A DNA stretch of 64,000 nt, from the NCBI GenBank assembly GCA_964036315.1, contig OZ038488.1, positions 67,968,342-68,032,341 of the forward strand. The letters are read 5' to 3'. Below are positions 1 to 11,149 of this stretch, piece after piece. The position numbers and the translations under genes are program-made. Position 1 is the first letter of the stretch. Every line of letters begins with the position of its first letter. A model generated the notes under the pieces. That model searched no databases. It saw only the letters and a program-made list of their open reading frames with translations, and was not told the DNA's origin. The DNA is from Acanthosepion esculentum. Taxonomy: Eukaryota > Mollusca > Cephalopoda > Sepiida > Sepiidae.

Positions 1-76
1 CAAACTCGACTGGAATTGAACTTGGCACTCCAATTTCTCATTCCGAGCTGATATCCATTACGCTACATCCAATTAC
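1..76 (-). repeat. tRNA-derived SINE head, cut by window edge
   Basis: Read on the minus strand, this has an A-box-like stretch (gcgtaatggat) and a B-box-like stretch (aagttcaattcca). It is the same head seen in the SINEs at 8.69, 32.7, 38.0 and 40.4 kb. The rest of the element lies outside the window. Confidence 0.55.
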
Positions 77-374
77 TGTTGAGAAATCAGTTGTCTCATA
101 CTTTTTTTTTTCCACAATTTACATGTTTTCTCTTTGTTAGTAATTTGGTTACTCTCATGCTGTTAAATATTCTGCTTTTACTCTCTCTCCATTTGTAAGC
201 TTCTTCAAATATTTTCTTTGCAGGTCAATCCACTTTGTCTTGCTTATTGCCCTTTTAAATTTTGTCAAATCTCTTTTAGTGACATTCTTAAAGCAATTAT
301 CTTATTCCCATCTTACTGATGTTTTCAATTTCTTTTTCTGATTTTTTTGGAGCTCTGTTCAATTTTTAGCTATG

Positions 375-765
375 TCCAGTATTGTGCGGGGTGGTAGCAC
401 CTGTTAGGGTCCCAGCTATGGGCAAATAGTGAACCTCCCAAACAAAAACAAAATGCCATGAAAGTATAAAAATACATTTTTATAGTAAAAATACCAGAAA
501 TACTTTTTTTTAGATAAAAACAATTATCAACAATACATATTTATAGTAAAATTACCAACAATACCTATTTATTTAAAAATTACCAACAATACTATTTTAA
601 AACAAGACCAGCACTACATTTTAATCTTATCTGTAGTTGAAGGCATATAATTGCATTTAAAATATTAGTTGAAGCCATAAAATCGTGTTCAAAATATTTA
701 GATTTTGGCATTAAATAACCCATATAGATGTTGATATGCTACTAAACAAAATCAACCAACCATGT
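375..765 (+). repeat. Dispersed repeat family A, copy 1
   Basis: A block with ggtagcacctgttagggtcc and ccagctatgggcaaatag is followed by an A/T-rich tract built from repeats of the type attaccaacaatac, then a terminal block ending near gttgatatgctactaaac. The same order recurs at 1.1, 54.6 and 56.3 kb. No coding potential seen. Confidence 0.6.
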
Positions 766-1099
766 TGTGTTCCCCTCACACAATAACTTAACAATTATTT
801 GAAATCATTCCTTTCTTATGACCTGCAGTAATATTTATATATATGAAAATAGAGAACAGATCTCAATAATTATCCTGTAATATAAATTTATTTACAATCT
901 GATGAACAATGCTCAAGCTGCAAAATAAATCCCATACTATTCGTCTGCCCTTGTTTGAGTTTCTGGTGTCTCAGTTGCCTTCATCCTGTATATGGGGTGT
1001 GGTCACGTGGAGTCTCGTTCATGCTCTGCTCATCATGATCCAGCGTTCAGATCCTTTAGTGTTTGATTCTGGTGCAGCTGGGTTTTTTTTTGTCTCTCC

Positions 1100-1500
1100 T
1101 CATTGGCAGGAGGTTTTGAGGAAGCGTGGAACCACCTCTTAATTGCTGGTGTTCCCAGGTCTACCCTGACCCAGGGTGGTAGCACCTGTTGGGGGTCCCA
1201 GCTATGGGCAAATAGTGAGCTTCCAGTTTCCAGCACATTTTTTTTTTAAAAAAAATATTATTACCAGCTATACGTTTTTGAAGAAAAATATTATTACCAG
1301 TTATATTTTTTTGGAAGAACAATATTACCAACTATACTTTTTGGAAGAACAATATTACCAACTATACTTTTTGGAAGAACAATATTACCAACTATACTTT
1401 TTGTTTTTTTGAAAAAGAAAAAGAAAACCTTTTCAGCATTAAATGGCCCAACGAAGGTTGATATGCTGGTTAAACAAATTATCTATCCAGTATCCATCCA
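1100..1500 (+). repeat. Dispersed repeat family A, copy 2, with 30-bp minisatellite
   Basis: The head at 1105-1220 (gcgtggaaccacctctt, ccagctatgggcaaatag) leads into an array of exact 30-bp units at about 1321-1402 (aatattaccaactatac plus tttttggaagaac), preceded by diverged units. It closes with the terminal block near aaggttgatatgctgg. The small ORFs across it follow from the repeat and are not genes. Confidence 0.65.
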
Positions 1501-1730
1501 GTCTCTCCTCATTGGCAGATACCCAACCAGTACGAAGAAAATCTTTCAGTTAGCTAAAATTTATGTGTTATATTTGAAATATGGATATATTCTGAGAACT
1601 TTACCAAGGTTGATTAATATATATTTTATTCTGAGATATGATAATAAAATCTGACATAGTGTATATATTATACATGCATATTATATATGTATCCATAAAC
1701 AGAACTACTATTATAAAGCAAAAATATACT

Positions 1731-1755
1731 ATATATATATATATATATATATATA
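1731..1755. repeat. (AT)n microsatellite
   Basis: Uninterrupted AT dinucleotide run directly before a Penelope-arm fragment. Confidence 0.9.
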
Positions 1756-1835
1756 GTGAACATTGAAGTCAACACTTAGAGGCGACAGTCTGTTTCATGC
1801 TAGATGCAATCGTCAGGCCACAAGTATATATGCAT
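1756..1835 (+). repeat. Fragment of Penelope-element arm
   Basis: Contains gaacattgaagtcaacac and gtttcatgctaga, the same outer sequence found at 3356-3440 and, inverted, at 5490-5571. It is an isolated arm with no coding part nearby. Confidence 0.5.
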
Positions 1836-2608
1836 GTATGTAGTATATATAATAGTATCTGAAACGAAAGTGAAGAAAAGACAAAATGTAAAACTTATTA
1901 ATGACATCTTTTACCAAGTGTCTGCCCTCTTTGGCTTCCTCAGGTTAGAATGAAAGAAAGACAAAACTGTATGTGACCGTAACTAATTCTAATTTCTCTT
2001 TTTCCATGTTTATACTATATTAATTTTATCTTATAAATTGTCCCCTGTTCTGTCACCCATGAAATAAAAAATTGTTTGTATGGAAAATAAGGATATATGT
2101 ACTTCAAATCGATTTTAAATTAAGTGGCAGCAGAAGAATTACTGTTGAACTTTTAAAATGAAAGCTTAAACATTAATTCAGTACTTAAATGCAGCAATCA
2201 ATTTTGAGTTCTTCTGTAGTTTATTCATGCCTATTGCATCTACTCTTCCCTAGATATTGTGATGATGGCCAAACCAAGACTCCTCCATAGGAGTTAGGTT
2301 AAATGCCATTTGATAGACCGGCTCTTAAGCTAACTTAAAATTTTAACCTAGCTGCAATTTTGGATACAAAAGGAAAATAAGAGTTACTCCCTTTGAACCA
2401 TGAAAGCAATGATAATGGCTAGTATAATATGTTAATATATATTTTAACCTCACATAATCTGGCAACCCTAAATCTGAGCTCAACAAAAATCCTTCCCTGC
2501 GCCATTCTAGGGCTTTTGAATGAGCTATGTATCATTGAAATTGGACCAGTGGAAGCAGAGGTGTTGCTTAAGGCACACACATGCACAAACACACTCATAC
2601 ACTGTACT
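1836..2608. other. No recognised feature
   Basis: AT-rich sequence with no long ORF and no repeat I could place. Confidence 0.4.
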
Positions 2609-2609
2609 T

Positions 2610-2615
2610 TATATA

Positions 2616-2669
<54 letters not shown>
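2610..2669. repeat. (TA)n microsatellite
   Basis: Long TA run with one small interruption. It makes the repetitive IYIYIY tail of a spurious ORF. Confidence 0.9.
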
Positions 2670-2670
<1 letters not shown>

Positions 2671-2867
2671 TTTGACATATAGTATATATATAAATTGTAT
2701 ATTGCATATCTATACTGCTTTGCAAAAGTTTTGAACCCTTAGAATATTATTAAAAACTTAAAAAAAAATTTTCCACATAATCTACAAATCTTAAACTATA
2801 TATGCTTTAAGAAGAACCTTTTATTAAATAAATTGCAACTATTTTCAAAGATTTTTATCAAACTGGA

Positions 2868-2903
<36 letters not shown>
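2868..2903. repeat. (CA)n(TA)n compound microsatellite
   Basis: CA run to about 2890, then a TA run. Confidence 0.9.
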
Positions 2904-3084
2904 CAATCAATGATTATATATGTAGCCTGGCATGTAGTTATTAGGTAAATTTTTATCTTTTATCTGATATTTCTCTGTATAATGTTCAATCAATATAATC
3001 TACATTAAGCGTATTGACAATGAAAGAGATTGTTAAAGAGTATTTGTTGTCTTTAAAGAAACTCTATTTCATCATAAATCTTCT

Positions 3085-3087
<3 letters not shown>

Positions 3088-3129
<42 letters not shown>
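3088..3129. repeat. (TA)n microsatellite
   Basis: Uninterrupted TA run. Confidence 0.9.
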
Positions 3130-3318
3130 CTCTTCTATGAATCAAGCAATCTGAATCAAATATGTAAAAATTCACCCTCCTCTTTGCAAAGAGCTGATAC
3201 CTTAGGGGAAAAATCTCTGACTGATGCCAAATTAGGTTTCGATCCTGGCTTGAAGCAATTGGATGTCTCGCCACACTGATGAGCTGTGATAAAGTGAAAC
3301 AGTCTATCTGTGGATGAC
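3130..3318 (+). repeat. Dispersed repeat with ctgatgag...gaaac motif
   Basis: About 170 bp (caccctcctctttgc, gagctgatacc, gactgatgccaa, cactgatgagctgtgat) closely matches 30295-30465. ctgatgag at about 3279 followed by gaaac at about 3296 resembles the two conserved strands of a hammerhead ribozyme, but the stem between them is weak, so that reading is tentative. Confidence 0.5.
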
Positions 3319-3319
3319 A

Positions 3320-3355
<36 letters not shown>
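3319..3355. repeat. (CA)n(TA)n microsatellite
   Basis: CA then TA run abutting the left arm of a Penelope-like element. Confidence 0.9.
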
Positions 3356-5571
3356 GTGAACATTGAAGTCAACACTCAGAGCCGACAGATTGTTTCATGC
3401 TAGACAATTATCAGGCCACATCTGTTGGTTTTTTCTCGACTATATATAAATGGGTCAGTGGTGCATTGTGAGTAGTCCATTCTAACAGTTATTTTGGCAG
3501 GAGTGGTTTGTTTATTTGGACTAATTTTGTTTGTTTTTTTATTTTTATTTTATATATTTATTTATTCTTTTCAGTTTTCAATTTTTAAATAACATAGTAA
3601 AAATTTTTGAGATAAGTTCTGATCGTTTATATAGCAGTTTGAGAATTATAGCTATTTTTTCATCCAGTCTTTTAATTTTGCAGGAATGGTTTGTTAATTA
3701 GTTTATTATTTACTTATTTTATTTATTTGGATTGATTATTTTTACTTGTATTTTCTTATTTTTTATTTTTATTTATTCTATTTCATCTATTCTAATGGTT
3801 GTTATGGTGGCAGTGGTTTGTTAATTTGTTTATTATTTGCTTGGATTAATTTATTTTACATGTTTTTTATTTTTATTTTGTTTATTTATTCTTTTCAGTT
3901 TTGGATTATTAAGTAACGTAGTAAAAATTTGTTTTCATGTCTACATTTTGAGATAAGCTCAGATCATTTATTTAGTAATTTATTTTGGTCTGGGAAGGTA
4001 ATAATAGGTATTTTTCCTCCAAGCAAAGTTTGCAGGTTTTGGATTGATTGTTGTAGGCTGATATTCTTTTCCTTATTTTCTATGATATTTTTGGTGTGAT
4101 TTGCATTTTGTTTTTAATTTCCCAAATATACTTAGAAAGCGTTGTGCTGCTCGCATATTTACTATTTGTGAAAAATGTTTTGTGTGCATAGTTACTTCGC
4201 TTCCAGGGTCCTTCAGTTACTCCTATGTATATTTTTTCTTCATTATCTGGTGATTTCACATTGGGTTTGTATATTACGTTGTTTTGTAAGCAATTACCGT
4301 TTAAGGGACATTGATTATTTATTCTTCAGTTACACGTGGGTTTAGTTTGTTCGGGTGCTTTGTTGATAGTTTTCCTGTTGTGCTTTTTTATCAATTGTGC
4401 CATGTTCTCGGTGCAACTGTAGCTGATTTTTATTGTGTTTTGGTTGAATATTTTATGAAGTATTCTTGATTCTGTGAAGTGTTTGTGTAAGAGTTTGAAG
4501 AATATTTTTCCTAAGTTTGTTTTTACGTTTTTGCTTTATGGTGGGTTGAACTATATGATATTTCTCTTCCTGTTGGATTTGTTGTGCTCTGTGGTGAGTA
4601 TGTGAGTGTTTTCGGGAATCCACCATCTTTTAGGGCTGCTTCATAGTTTTTTTTTAGCTTTGTTAAATATGGTTTCATTGGAAGAATTGTTGGAAAGCCT
4701 GTGGTTAATTGATTTTGGTATCTGTTTGATTATAGATGGTGTGTGATTGAAAGATGCGTGTATATACAGTAGTTTATCATTGGGTTTTCTGTATGGTTTA
4801 TATGTACCTTTGCTTGAAGGTAACATCTAGAAAATCTACTTCGTTTAGGTTAGTTTTTTTATGTCTATGTTATTGCTTTTCTAGTTTTGTCTGTGTTTTG
4901 TTTGTCATAGTTTCTTAAGATTATGAGACTGTCGTCCTTGTAGAGTCCTGTATCATTTCTATCTATTATTTTGCTTAGTTCATGTAGTTAATATATACCT
5001 ATGATTTCGCAGAAGCACCGTCAAAGCTTCCCATTGTAGTGTCATTCTTTATCCATGTGCCTTCATTGTTGAATAGTAGTGAATTACGGGAGTGTTTAAT
5101 AACCGTTAGAATAAATAAAAACTAAATAAGCAAAAACAAGTAAAAATAATCAGTCCAAATAAATAAATAAACGAATAAAATAATAAACAAATTAACAAAC
5201 CGCTGCCGCCGAAATAACAGAATAGACTACAAGAATCAATCAAAAAATTGGACGAAAATAACTTTAATTGCCTTCCCTGACCAAAACTATTAAATAAACG
5301 ATCAAAACTAATCTCAATTTTTTTTACTATGTTACTAAAACACCGAAAACTGAAAAGAATAAATAAATACATGAAATAAACATAAAAAACAAGCAAAATA
5401 AATTAATCCAAATAAATAAAATAAAACCAAAATAACCTTTAGAATGGACTACCAACAATGCACCACTGACCCATATATATAAATAGTCGAAAAAAAAAAC
5501 ATGTGGCCTGATGCTTGCGTCTAGCATGAAACAGTCTGTCACCACTGAGTATTGACTTCAATGTTCACTTT
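3356..5571 (-). mobile_element. Penelope-like element 1, decayed, with inverted arms
   Basis: Minus-strand coding remains (about 4020-5095) lie between a left arm (3356 to about 4020) and a right arm (about 5105-5571) that are inverted copies of each other. Both outer ends carry the gaacattgaagtcaac and gtttcatgctaga sequence, and both arms contain runs of gcagtggtttgttaatt-type units. Penelope-like elements are known for direct or inverted pseudo-LTR arrangements, which fits. Neighbouring (CA)n/(TA)n tracts may mark the insertion boundary. Confidence 0.65.
4020..5095 (-). pseudogene. Penelope-like reverse transcriptase and GIY-YIG remnant
   Basis: Read on the minus strand in shifting frames, the N-terminal part gives TMGSFDGA and, about 40 residues on, GLYKDDSLIILRN, a YxDD-type reverse-transcriptase active site. 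Around 4826-4641 come GTYKPYRKPNDKLLYIHA and NHRLSNNSSNETIFNKAK (the 61-residue open stretch). Further on are NQCPLNGNCLQ, then YIGVTEGPWKR and TCKLCLEEKY, which match the cysteine-bearing GIY-YIG endonuclease region of Penelope-like elements. Several stops and frameshifts make it non-functional. The family assignment rests on these motifs; the exact clade is not determined. Confidence 0.7.
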
Positions 5572-5786
5572 TATATTTATATACACTCTATCCCTGATAT
5601 TGAGCACTTTATTCCATAAATATAGCACACCTTAATACTATATATATATATATATAATTATTATTATTATTATTACTTCAAACGTTATTTTTAAAGGATA
5701 CCTGTGTTTGAAAGAGTCTCGCTATTGTTTTTTGTTTATTTAACGAGTGTATATTGCATCTATTGACCTTTACATTCTGAATAAAG

Positions 5787-5901
5787 AAAATATGCTCTCC
5801 CTCAGAGGTCGAACCTGCGTCTCCCTTTGTAACCACTGTTTGATCTCTGGTTATTCCTACAAAGTGGGACGCAGGTTTGATCTCTGAGGAGAGCACATTT
5901 T
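5787..5901. repeat. Imperfect palindrome with tRNA-T-arm-like arms
   Basis: Arms of about 45 nt at 5787-5831 and 5856-5901 are near-perfect reverse complements around a 24-nt loop. Each holds a B-box-like ggttygayctctgagg segment. It may be two inverted SINE heads or a small foldback MITE. Confidence 0.65.
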
Positions 5902-6350
5902 GTGTTTTAGGCAAATCGGCCACAGAAAATACTATTTGTTGTGTTCAAAATAAACGCCTCATTTTTTAAAATCTAGATAGGTGATTGAGCACCTGGGCAA
6001 AACCATTTTCCCACAAATACCTTACTTGACCAAGTAGTACCAGCGAAATGCTGGTGCAACCTTAGCCAACCTTGTCAGGTCTTGGAAATTTAATGAGATG
6101 GACTTGAAAAATGTTTGCTTTCCAGATTGTCGTGTGCTAACATCTAGCTTGCAATACTTACCCTGAACAAATAATAGGATTTCGGATTGCCTATAATATA
6201 TTGGAAAATAAGAACATTAAAAGAAGCTGCTTACATGCTATGCTCAAGTTATCCACTCAGTCGAGCTAGAATCGATATCAGCATCATAAGGAAGCCGCTA
6301 ATCATAAAAAGGTGTAGACATGGTAGAGTAATGGATTACATTTACTTTTT

Positions 6351-6401
6351 TTTCTTTTTAAGCATTTCACCCCAAGCAAGGGTGAAATGCTTAAAAAGAA
6401 A
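6351..6401. repeat. Perfect 22-bp hairpin at a LINE 3' end
   Basis: 6351-6372 and 6380-6401 are exact reverse complements (agcatttcaccc / gggtgaaatgct core) with a 7-nt loop. The sequence is the conserved 3' terminus of family J LINEs (caccccaagcaa), here present twice in inverted orientation. Confidence 0.8.
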
Positions 6402-7155
6402 CGAGTAAAAGTGAGGGAAAAAACTGTGTATAGAGGAAATTGAGGAAAATATAAAAGAAGAACGGGAATCAAGGCAACAGAAGATAGTAATTGACGTTGC
6501 ATATAAATATTTGGAGATTGTAGTTATCAGGGAAGCAAGTAAGAGGAAGGGAGTTCCACTGTCGGGAAGCGCGTGAGAATAAACTGCTGGAGCAGAAGTA
6601 TCGGTTGCGTTTAACTATTTCAACAGTAAAAAGGGTGGGACCTAGATGCCAATTTAGTAGCACGCTTAAATCCATGTAGTCGTGGCATCAGGGAAGATAG
6701 CTCACCAGAATAGTTGCCATGAAAATACTTGCAGAAAAGACAGAGGGAAGCCACATGACGTCTATGAAAGAATGACTGAAGTCGAGATGTCAAGTCAGGA
6801 CCGATTACATTGCAAATCCTTCTTTTGATTTTGTCGAAAGTCTCGAGATAAACAGCAGTCACCAGGCCAGATATGCAACAGAGGGCAACACTAATCAATG
6901 CATGAGCGAATGGTAGATTTGTAGGTGTGTAAAATGGATTCTGACGAGAAAAACAATCTGACACGACATAGTGAACCGACAGAAGATGCAGCTATTGATA
7001 CAATGAAATTGGAACACTTCAAGTCATTGGAAAACGTGAGACCAAGAAGATTCAGTGAGACACTATCACGGAGTCAAGAATCAACCATGTTGATAGGGGT
7101 CAGTGGTGGTTAAGTGTGAGCAGTTTAGTTTTGGAGGAATACGTGAAAGGTATGA
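6380..7155 (-). pseudogene. Non-LTR retrotransposon family J, C-terminal part
   Basis: Minus-strand fragments in two frames give SSKTKLLTLNHH, SLNLLGLTFSNDLKC, then YLETFDKIKRRICNVIGPDL, RRHVASLCLFCKYFHGN and LFSRASRQWNSLPLTCFP. The same order recurs in at least six other places in the window, so this is the region downstream of the reverse-transcriptase catalytic core of a jockey/CR1-like LINE. Frames switch near 6960 and 6640. The 3' end is at the hairpin at 6351-6401. The RT core and endonuclease are missing. Confidence 0.7.
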
Positions 7156-7159
7156 CTCC

Positions 7160-7230
7160 ATCACATTGAAAAAGATATGGATCCATATCTTCTCTCCCCT
7201 CCCAGCTATGGGTAAAATAGGACAGACTGT
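7160..7230 (+). repeat. SINE 3' tail fragment
   Basis: gtatgactccatc, then tctcccctcccagctatggg, is the 3' portion of the tRNA-type SINEs (compare 8.79-8.86 kb). No head is present. Confidence 0.5.
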
Positions 7231-7239
7231 GTCTGTAAG

Positions 7240-7765
7240 CGTTCTGAAAGCAGAGGAAGTATTTGTAGCAGATTACTTCCACAACACAAAGAACAAATCT
7301 CTGTAAGTACAGACTCGAATATCGGGGGCAGAAAGAAATGCCGAAAACTCGATTCGCCGGTACTATCTCACAAAGCACAATGCGTGTAACCAGTCAGAAA
7401 AAATAACTCGTTCTCCACCAAACGCAGTAGCCAAAAATCCTTCTCCCAGATTCGAGAACACCAACTGCTTTTATCGGGCGAACATTTTTTCCATTCGTCG
7501 ACAGCTGAGAGACGATCTCCAGTATTTTGCATATCAAAGTACGTTTATTGCGACTCCTGCGTCAGACTTGGGTTTTTTTTTTGTTTTTTTTTTAAATTCA
7601 AATATTCCGTCTTCAGCATGTCATGCGGAATACATGCCCTTTTCTTTGGTAATTAATTTTCTTTTTCGCCAGATTTTCCGTTGTAAAATACACGCGACTC
7701 GCTGTCGCTTAGTTTGACGAGGTAAATCCCCGTTTTCTTCGCTATAGTATCCTATAGCCTTGGGT
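7240..7765 (+). repeat. Dispersed repeat D, copy 1
   Basis: About 500 bp matches 48130-48660 on the opposite strand. Shared landmarks include gcagattacttcc, gggcagaaagaaatg, cgagaacaccaactgctttt, aaatattccgtctt and ctgtcgctta. Short reading frames of both copies look alike (for example RFENTNCFY), so it may derive from a coding or LTR region. The family is not recognised. Confidence 0.55.
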
Positions 7766-8604
7766 GGCAACCGGTCTAGGAAAAGGAAAAACTCTGAATT
7801 TCAAAACCAGCCTGGAGAATGTTGGGTTCCGTCAGGCTATCTTGCCCTATGAACTCCACATCTCCTACGGCCAAGAGTACATGTGCTGCCGATAATGGGT
7901 TACGGTGATCGTAATCGAATCATAAAAGTCCGTATTAAGTTTTCTTTCTCACCTAGCAAGTTAAGGAGCGTTTGTTTTTTTTTCAGTGCGTTTGAGGAGA
8001 AAGCGAAAAGAAAAAAAATGCGTATATAAACCTACATGTTGGAATATGAGCGCGTGTAAAAAATATAGATGAAGGAGAAGAATCGAAACGTTGTAATAAA
8101 ACAAGTAGACTAGTCGGAATGAACCAGAGTGTAATAGCTTAGAATGAGTTCTTTGATTTAGATTATGCGTATAATTTAGTACAATGGCAAGCACAGTGCC
8201 TCTGTGTTGTTAAGTAAGCATACTACAACATAAACGTTAGTGTTTCTTTATATCTATGTTTTGATAAGTATCTTCAGTTTTTGAGATACGTCAAGATAAA
8301 ACCGATAACATCTTAAATGTCACTTAAGTCTGAATTTAAGATGACAGTCGTACTTGTAGATGTGAGATTGAGATTAAAAACTTGATTAAATTTGTTTTCT
8401 TTCTTGAACGAATTTGAATTTTACTTTATTATTGTCGATGTTTTTGGTTTGTTTGTTTTTTCTGAGATTGTTGGCAGAGAATTCTACGCGAAATGGATAT
8501 TTGGGATAGCAGACTCTTTGAAAACCATACAATTTGGTCTTCTACTCTTCCTGTTGGCTTTCAATAAATTGAAAAACAGGAAAGATTATAGATACGAATG
8601 CATA
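7766..8604. other. No recognised feature
   Basis: AT-rich sequence. The ORF at 8392-8637 has low-complexity hydrophobic content and no recognisable motif. Confidence 0.4.
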
Positions 8605-8683
8605 TGGGTTTTTTTTAGCACTTTCACACATCTATAAATATTTTCATGGTAATTGTTCTGACGAGCTTTCCACTTTGGTACAT
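8605..8683 (+). pseudogene. Short family J LINE fragment
   Basis: Translates to YKYFHGNCSDELSTLV, the most conserved segment of family J. It ends where the next SINE begins. Confidence 0.6.
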
Positions 8684-8687
8684 AGAG

Positions 8688-8862
8688 GCACGGTGGAGTA
8701 ATGGATAGAGGCTCGGATTGTGGAATCGGAGAGCCGAGTTCGAATTCCACTCGAATCCATTACATTCACTTACGTGCTAATACCCTTGGGAAAGGTATGA
8801 ATCCTCCTCTTCTTGTACCCCCATCTATGGGTAAATAGCAGGACAGAATAAAACGAGAGCAC
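8688..8862 (+). repeat. tRNA-derived SINE
   Basis: A box at about 8692 (ggtggagtaatgga) and B box at about 8736 (gagttcgaattcc) have tRNA-like spacing. A body (attcacttacgtgctaat, cccttgggaaaggtatgaat) and a tail with ccatctatgggtaaatag follow. This body is shared with all 5S/tRNA composite SINEs here, but this copy has no 5S part. Confidence 0.75.
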
Positions 8863-9250
8863 TGAATTACTTAAAAAATGGACCAATCACTCTTCTTGTA
8901 ATGATCACGCGGCCCCATCTATATAAGCGCCATGTTCAAGATCTCCACTATTTTTTCTTCCACCACGTTACTTTGGAAGTACAAAGTAAGTATTCTCCTT
9001 CCATCACAAGTTCAGTCAGTGATATTAGGTTACGGAAGAATGGATCCAGAAACCTTAAGAGAAATTACTACTGCCTAAAGAAGCTAACCGTGGACTGAAA
9101 AGGACCTCATTTTCAACAAGGACAGTTGTTAAGATACGCAGATGCCTGTTCTCCTAAGCAAAGACCTCAATATCTCTGCAGAGACTTTTTTTTTTTATAT
9201 TTCTCTTTTTCTAACTGGGCATTAAATGTATTTAAATAGCACATGTTGTT
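8863..9250. other. No recognised gene; possible TATA/CCAAT pair
   Basis: accaatcac near 8881 and tctatataagcg near 8918 resemble a core promoter layout, but no supported transcript or ORF follows. Confidence 0.25.
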
Positions 9251-9251
9251 T

Positions 9252-9336
9252 TTTTTTTTTTCTTCTTCTTCTTCTTCTTCTTCTTCTTCTTCTTCTTCTT
9301 CTTCTTCTTCTTCTTCTTCTTCTTCATCATCATCAT
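9252..9336. repeat. (CTT)n/(CAT)n microsatellite
   Basis: A CTT run turning into CAT. The poly-Glu ORF on the minus strand is a direct result of it. Confidence 0.9.
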
Positions 9337-9787
9337 CAAAAACTGTCACTCAATTCGTTTGAGTGCATATGACTTAGCACTAAGACACCATAAAATTGTG
9401 TTTGTATCCTGGCGTGTTATCGTGGATATAATCGTCACATGTTATCAAATACAGATAAACTAGAACTGCTGATAAATTTGACTTATGCAAGTCAACAGAA
9501 TTATCTGTAGAATTTTATTTTACCTGCGTTTCATTAATATTTCATTTGATTTTCATTTCATTTAACTTTTGCCTTGTACTGATTTACGGGGTGTTTTGAA
9601 TGAAAGGTAGAATGACGTGGTCAGCTGTTGGGTTAAGTGTATTCTAACGTGACAATCAGTAATCCAGCAAAATAATTTACCCGACACAGGACGTGCCCTA
9701 ACGATGCGGAGTTAGTGATTGCCTGCAGTCAAATCTACGGGAACAATACAAGTTTTTGCCCGGAGAATAAATCTCTTATTGCATGTA

Positions 9788-10728
9788 CAGTGGTGTTCGA
9801 TAAAAGTGACTCACCTGATTTTTTTTACTAAATGTTTTTTTTCTCTGATGAAAGGAAAATTGAGCTAAATTCAAAGGATAAGCGATCTAAAAGCCGAAGA
9901 AGTTTAGAATTTAGCAGTAAGTACTGTCAAACATCCGTTCAGTATAATGTTCTGGGGATGCTTTTCTTTTCATGGAACTGGTTTCTTAAAACCTATTGAA
10001 AAGACCCTCAGGGGCGAGCAGTACAAGAGAAACTTAGAGTCTTGTCTTCTCCCTTCTGCTGAAATGGTGCAAATCGACCCCACCAAGCTCATGTGTATGC
10101 AGGATAATTCTCCCTGTCACAAATCAAAATTGATGAAGGAATACTTTGATGAGAAGCAGGTGAGTGTTATGACATGGCCGCCCCAATCTCCTGACCTCAA
10201 CCCCATCGAATACTTATGGAGCATTATAAAGTACAGGCTCTCGAGAAAGCAGTTGAGCAACAAAGAGGATTTGATTGTGAATTTCATATCTGAATGGAAT
10301 TCAATGCTTGGAGATGAGATTTGCCAGAACCTAATCAAGTCAATGCCAAAAAGGGTTGCAAAGGTTATTCAAAATAAAGGAGGACCCATAGATTATTAAA
10401 TATTTCGAACTATATTACCTATTATAAATAAATTATACCTCTATTATTCTTTATTTAAAGCTGTTCTGTTATGTTTCTATTGATTACTAGTTGCAGGAAA
10501 TAAGTGAGTCACTTTTTTTGCACAGAGTTTTTCCCTAAATTTCATTTATATCCAAAATTATAATTATCACTAGAATGCATTAGGGCGAGTAAACTTTTTT
10601 TACTAGGTGGTCGGGAAGGGGTCTTTATATTAGTAAGATTAAAAATTAGTTTGACCCCCAAAAACAATACGCGAAAAAATTTTTAAGTAAAAAAAGATTA
10701 GGTGAGTCACTTTTATCGAACATCACTG
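9788..10728 (+). mobile_element. Internally deleted Tc1-like transposon
   Basis: The terminal inverted repeats begin cagtggtgttcgataaaa (left) and, read inward, cagtgatgttcgataaaa (right); the match runs past tgactcacct. Both ends abut TA (9786-9787 and 10729-10730), the Tc1/mariner target duplication. At 941 bp the element is shorter than a typical Tc1 element (about 1.6 kb), and the N-terminal DNA-binding part of the transposase is missing. Confidence 0.85.
9835..10399 (+). pseudogene. Tc1-like transposase, catalytic part
   Basis: FFSDERKIELNSKDKR at about 9845 carries the first catalytic Asp. A frameshift at about 9910-9928 separates it from the 150-residue open frame starting at MFWGCFSFHGTG (9947). 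That frame holds the second Asp in MCMQDNSPCHKS (about 10098-10133) and the final Glu in PPQSPDLNPIEYLWS. The family enzyme is about 340 residues; the paired helix-turn-helix region is gone. All three DDE residues can still be read, but the frameshift and N-terminal loss make it inactive. Confidence 0.85.
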
Positions 10729-10739
10729 TATATACAAAT

Positions 10740-11145
10740 GTCCGCTAATTGCCACGACTCAGACTAAAGACTGTCGTTAAATTACCAAGACCAGGACGAT
10801 TATTCTTTTTGGAGAAACACGCACAGGAGGCATCCTTATTACAACCATTGCTTTTATGAGATATTCGAATAAAAAGACATTGTTATAAAACATTCGGAAC
10901 CTAAATTAATGGGCGGGGAGAACTTTCTATAAAAACCTGATAAAAAGGGTGGTTGGAATAAGGATGTCCTGGATGAATTTATCTCCAAAAAAATATTCGT
11001 ATTGGCCCGTCTATTTGAAACTCGATGGTATAATTATTACTTACTTTTTTAAAATGTGGCTTATGCCAGTTCGCTTTTACGAAAGAGCTATATGAGTTTC
11101 CCTCGCTCTCCGAAATGGTGTTAAGTGAAGAAGTAGTTGTGGTTT
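10740..11145. other. No recognised feature
   Basis: No placed repeat. The 178-residue minus-strand ORF spanning 10979-11515 is antisense to the LINE fragment that follows. Confidence 0.4.
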
Positions 11146-11149
11146 TATA

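Noticed and set aside
9167..9349. Glu-rich minus-strand ORF
   Set aside because: It translates the (CTT)n run; no conserved sequence outside it.
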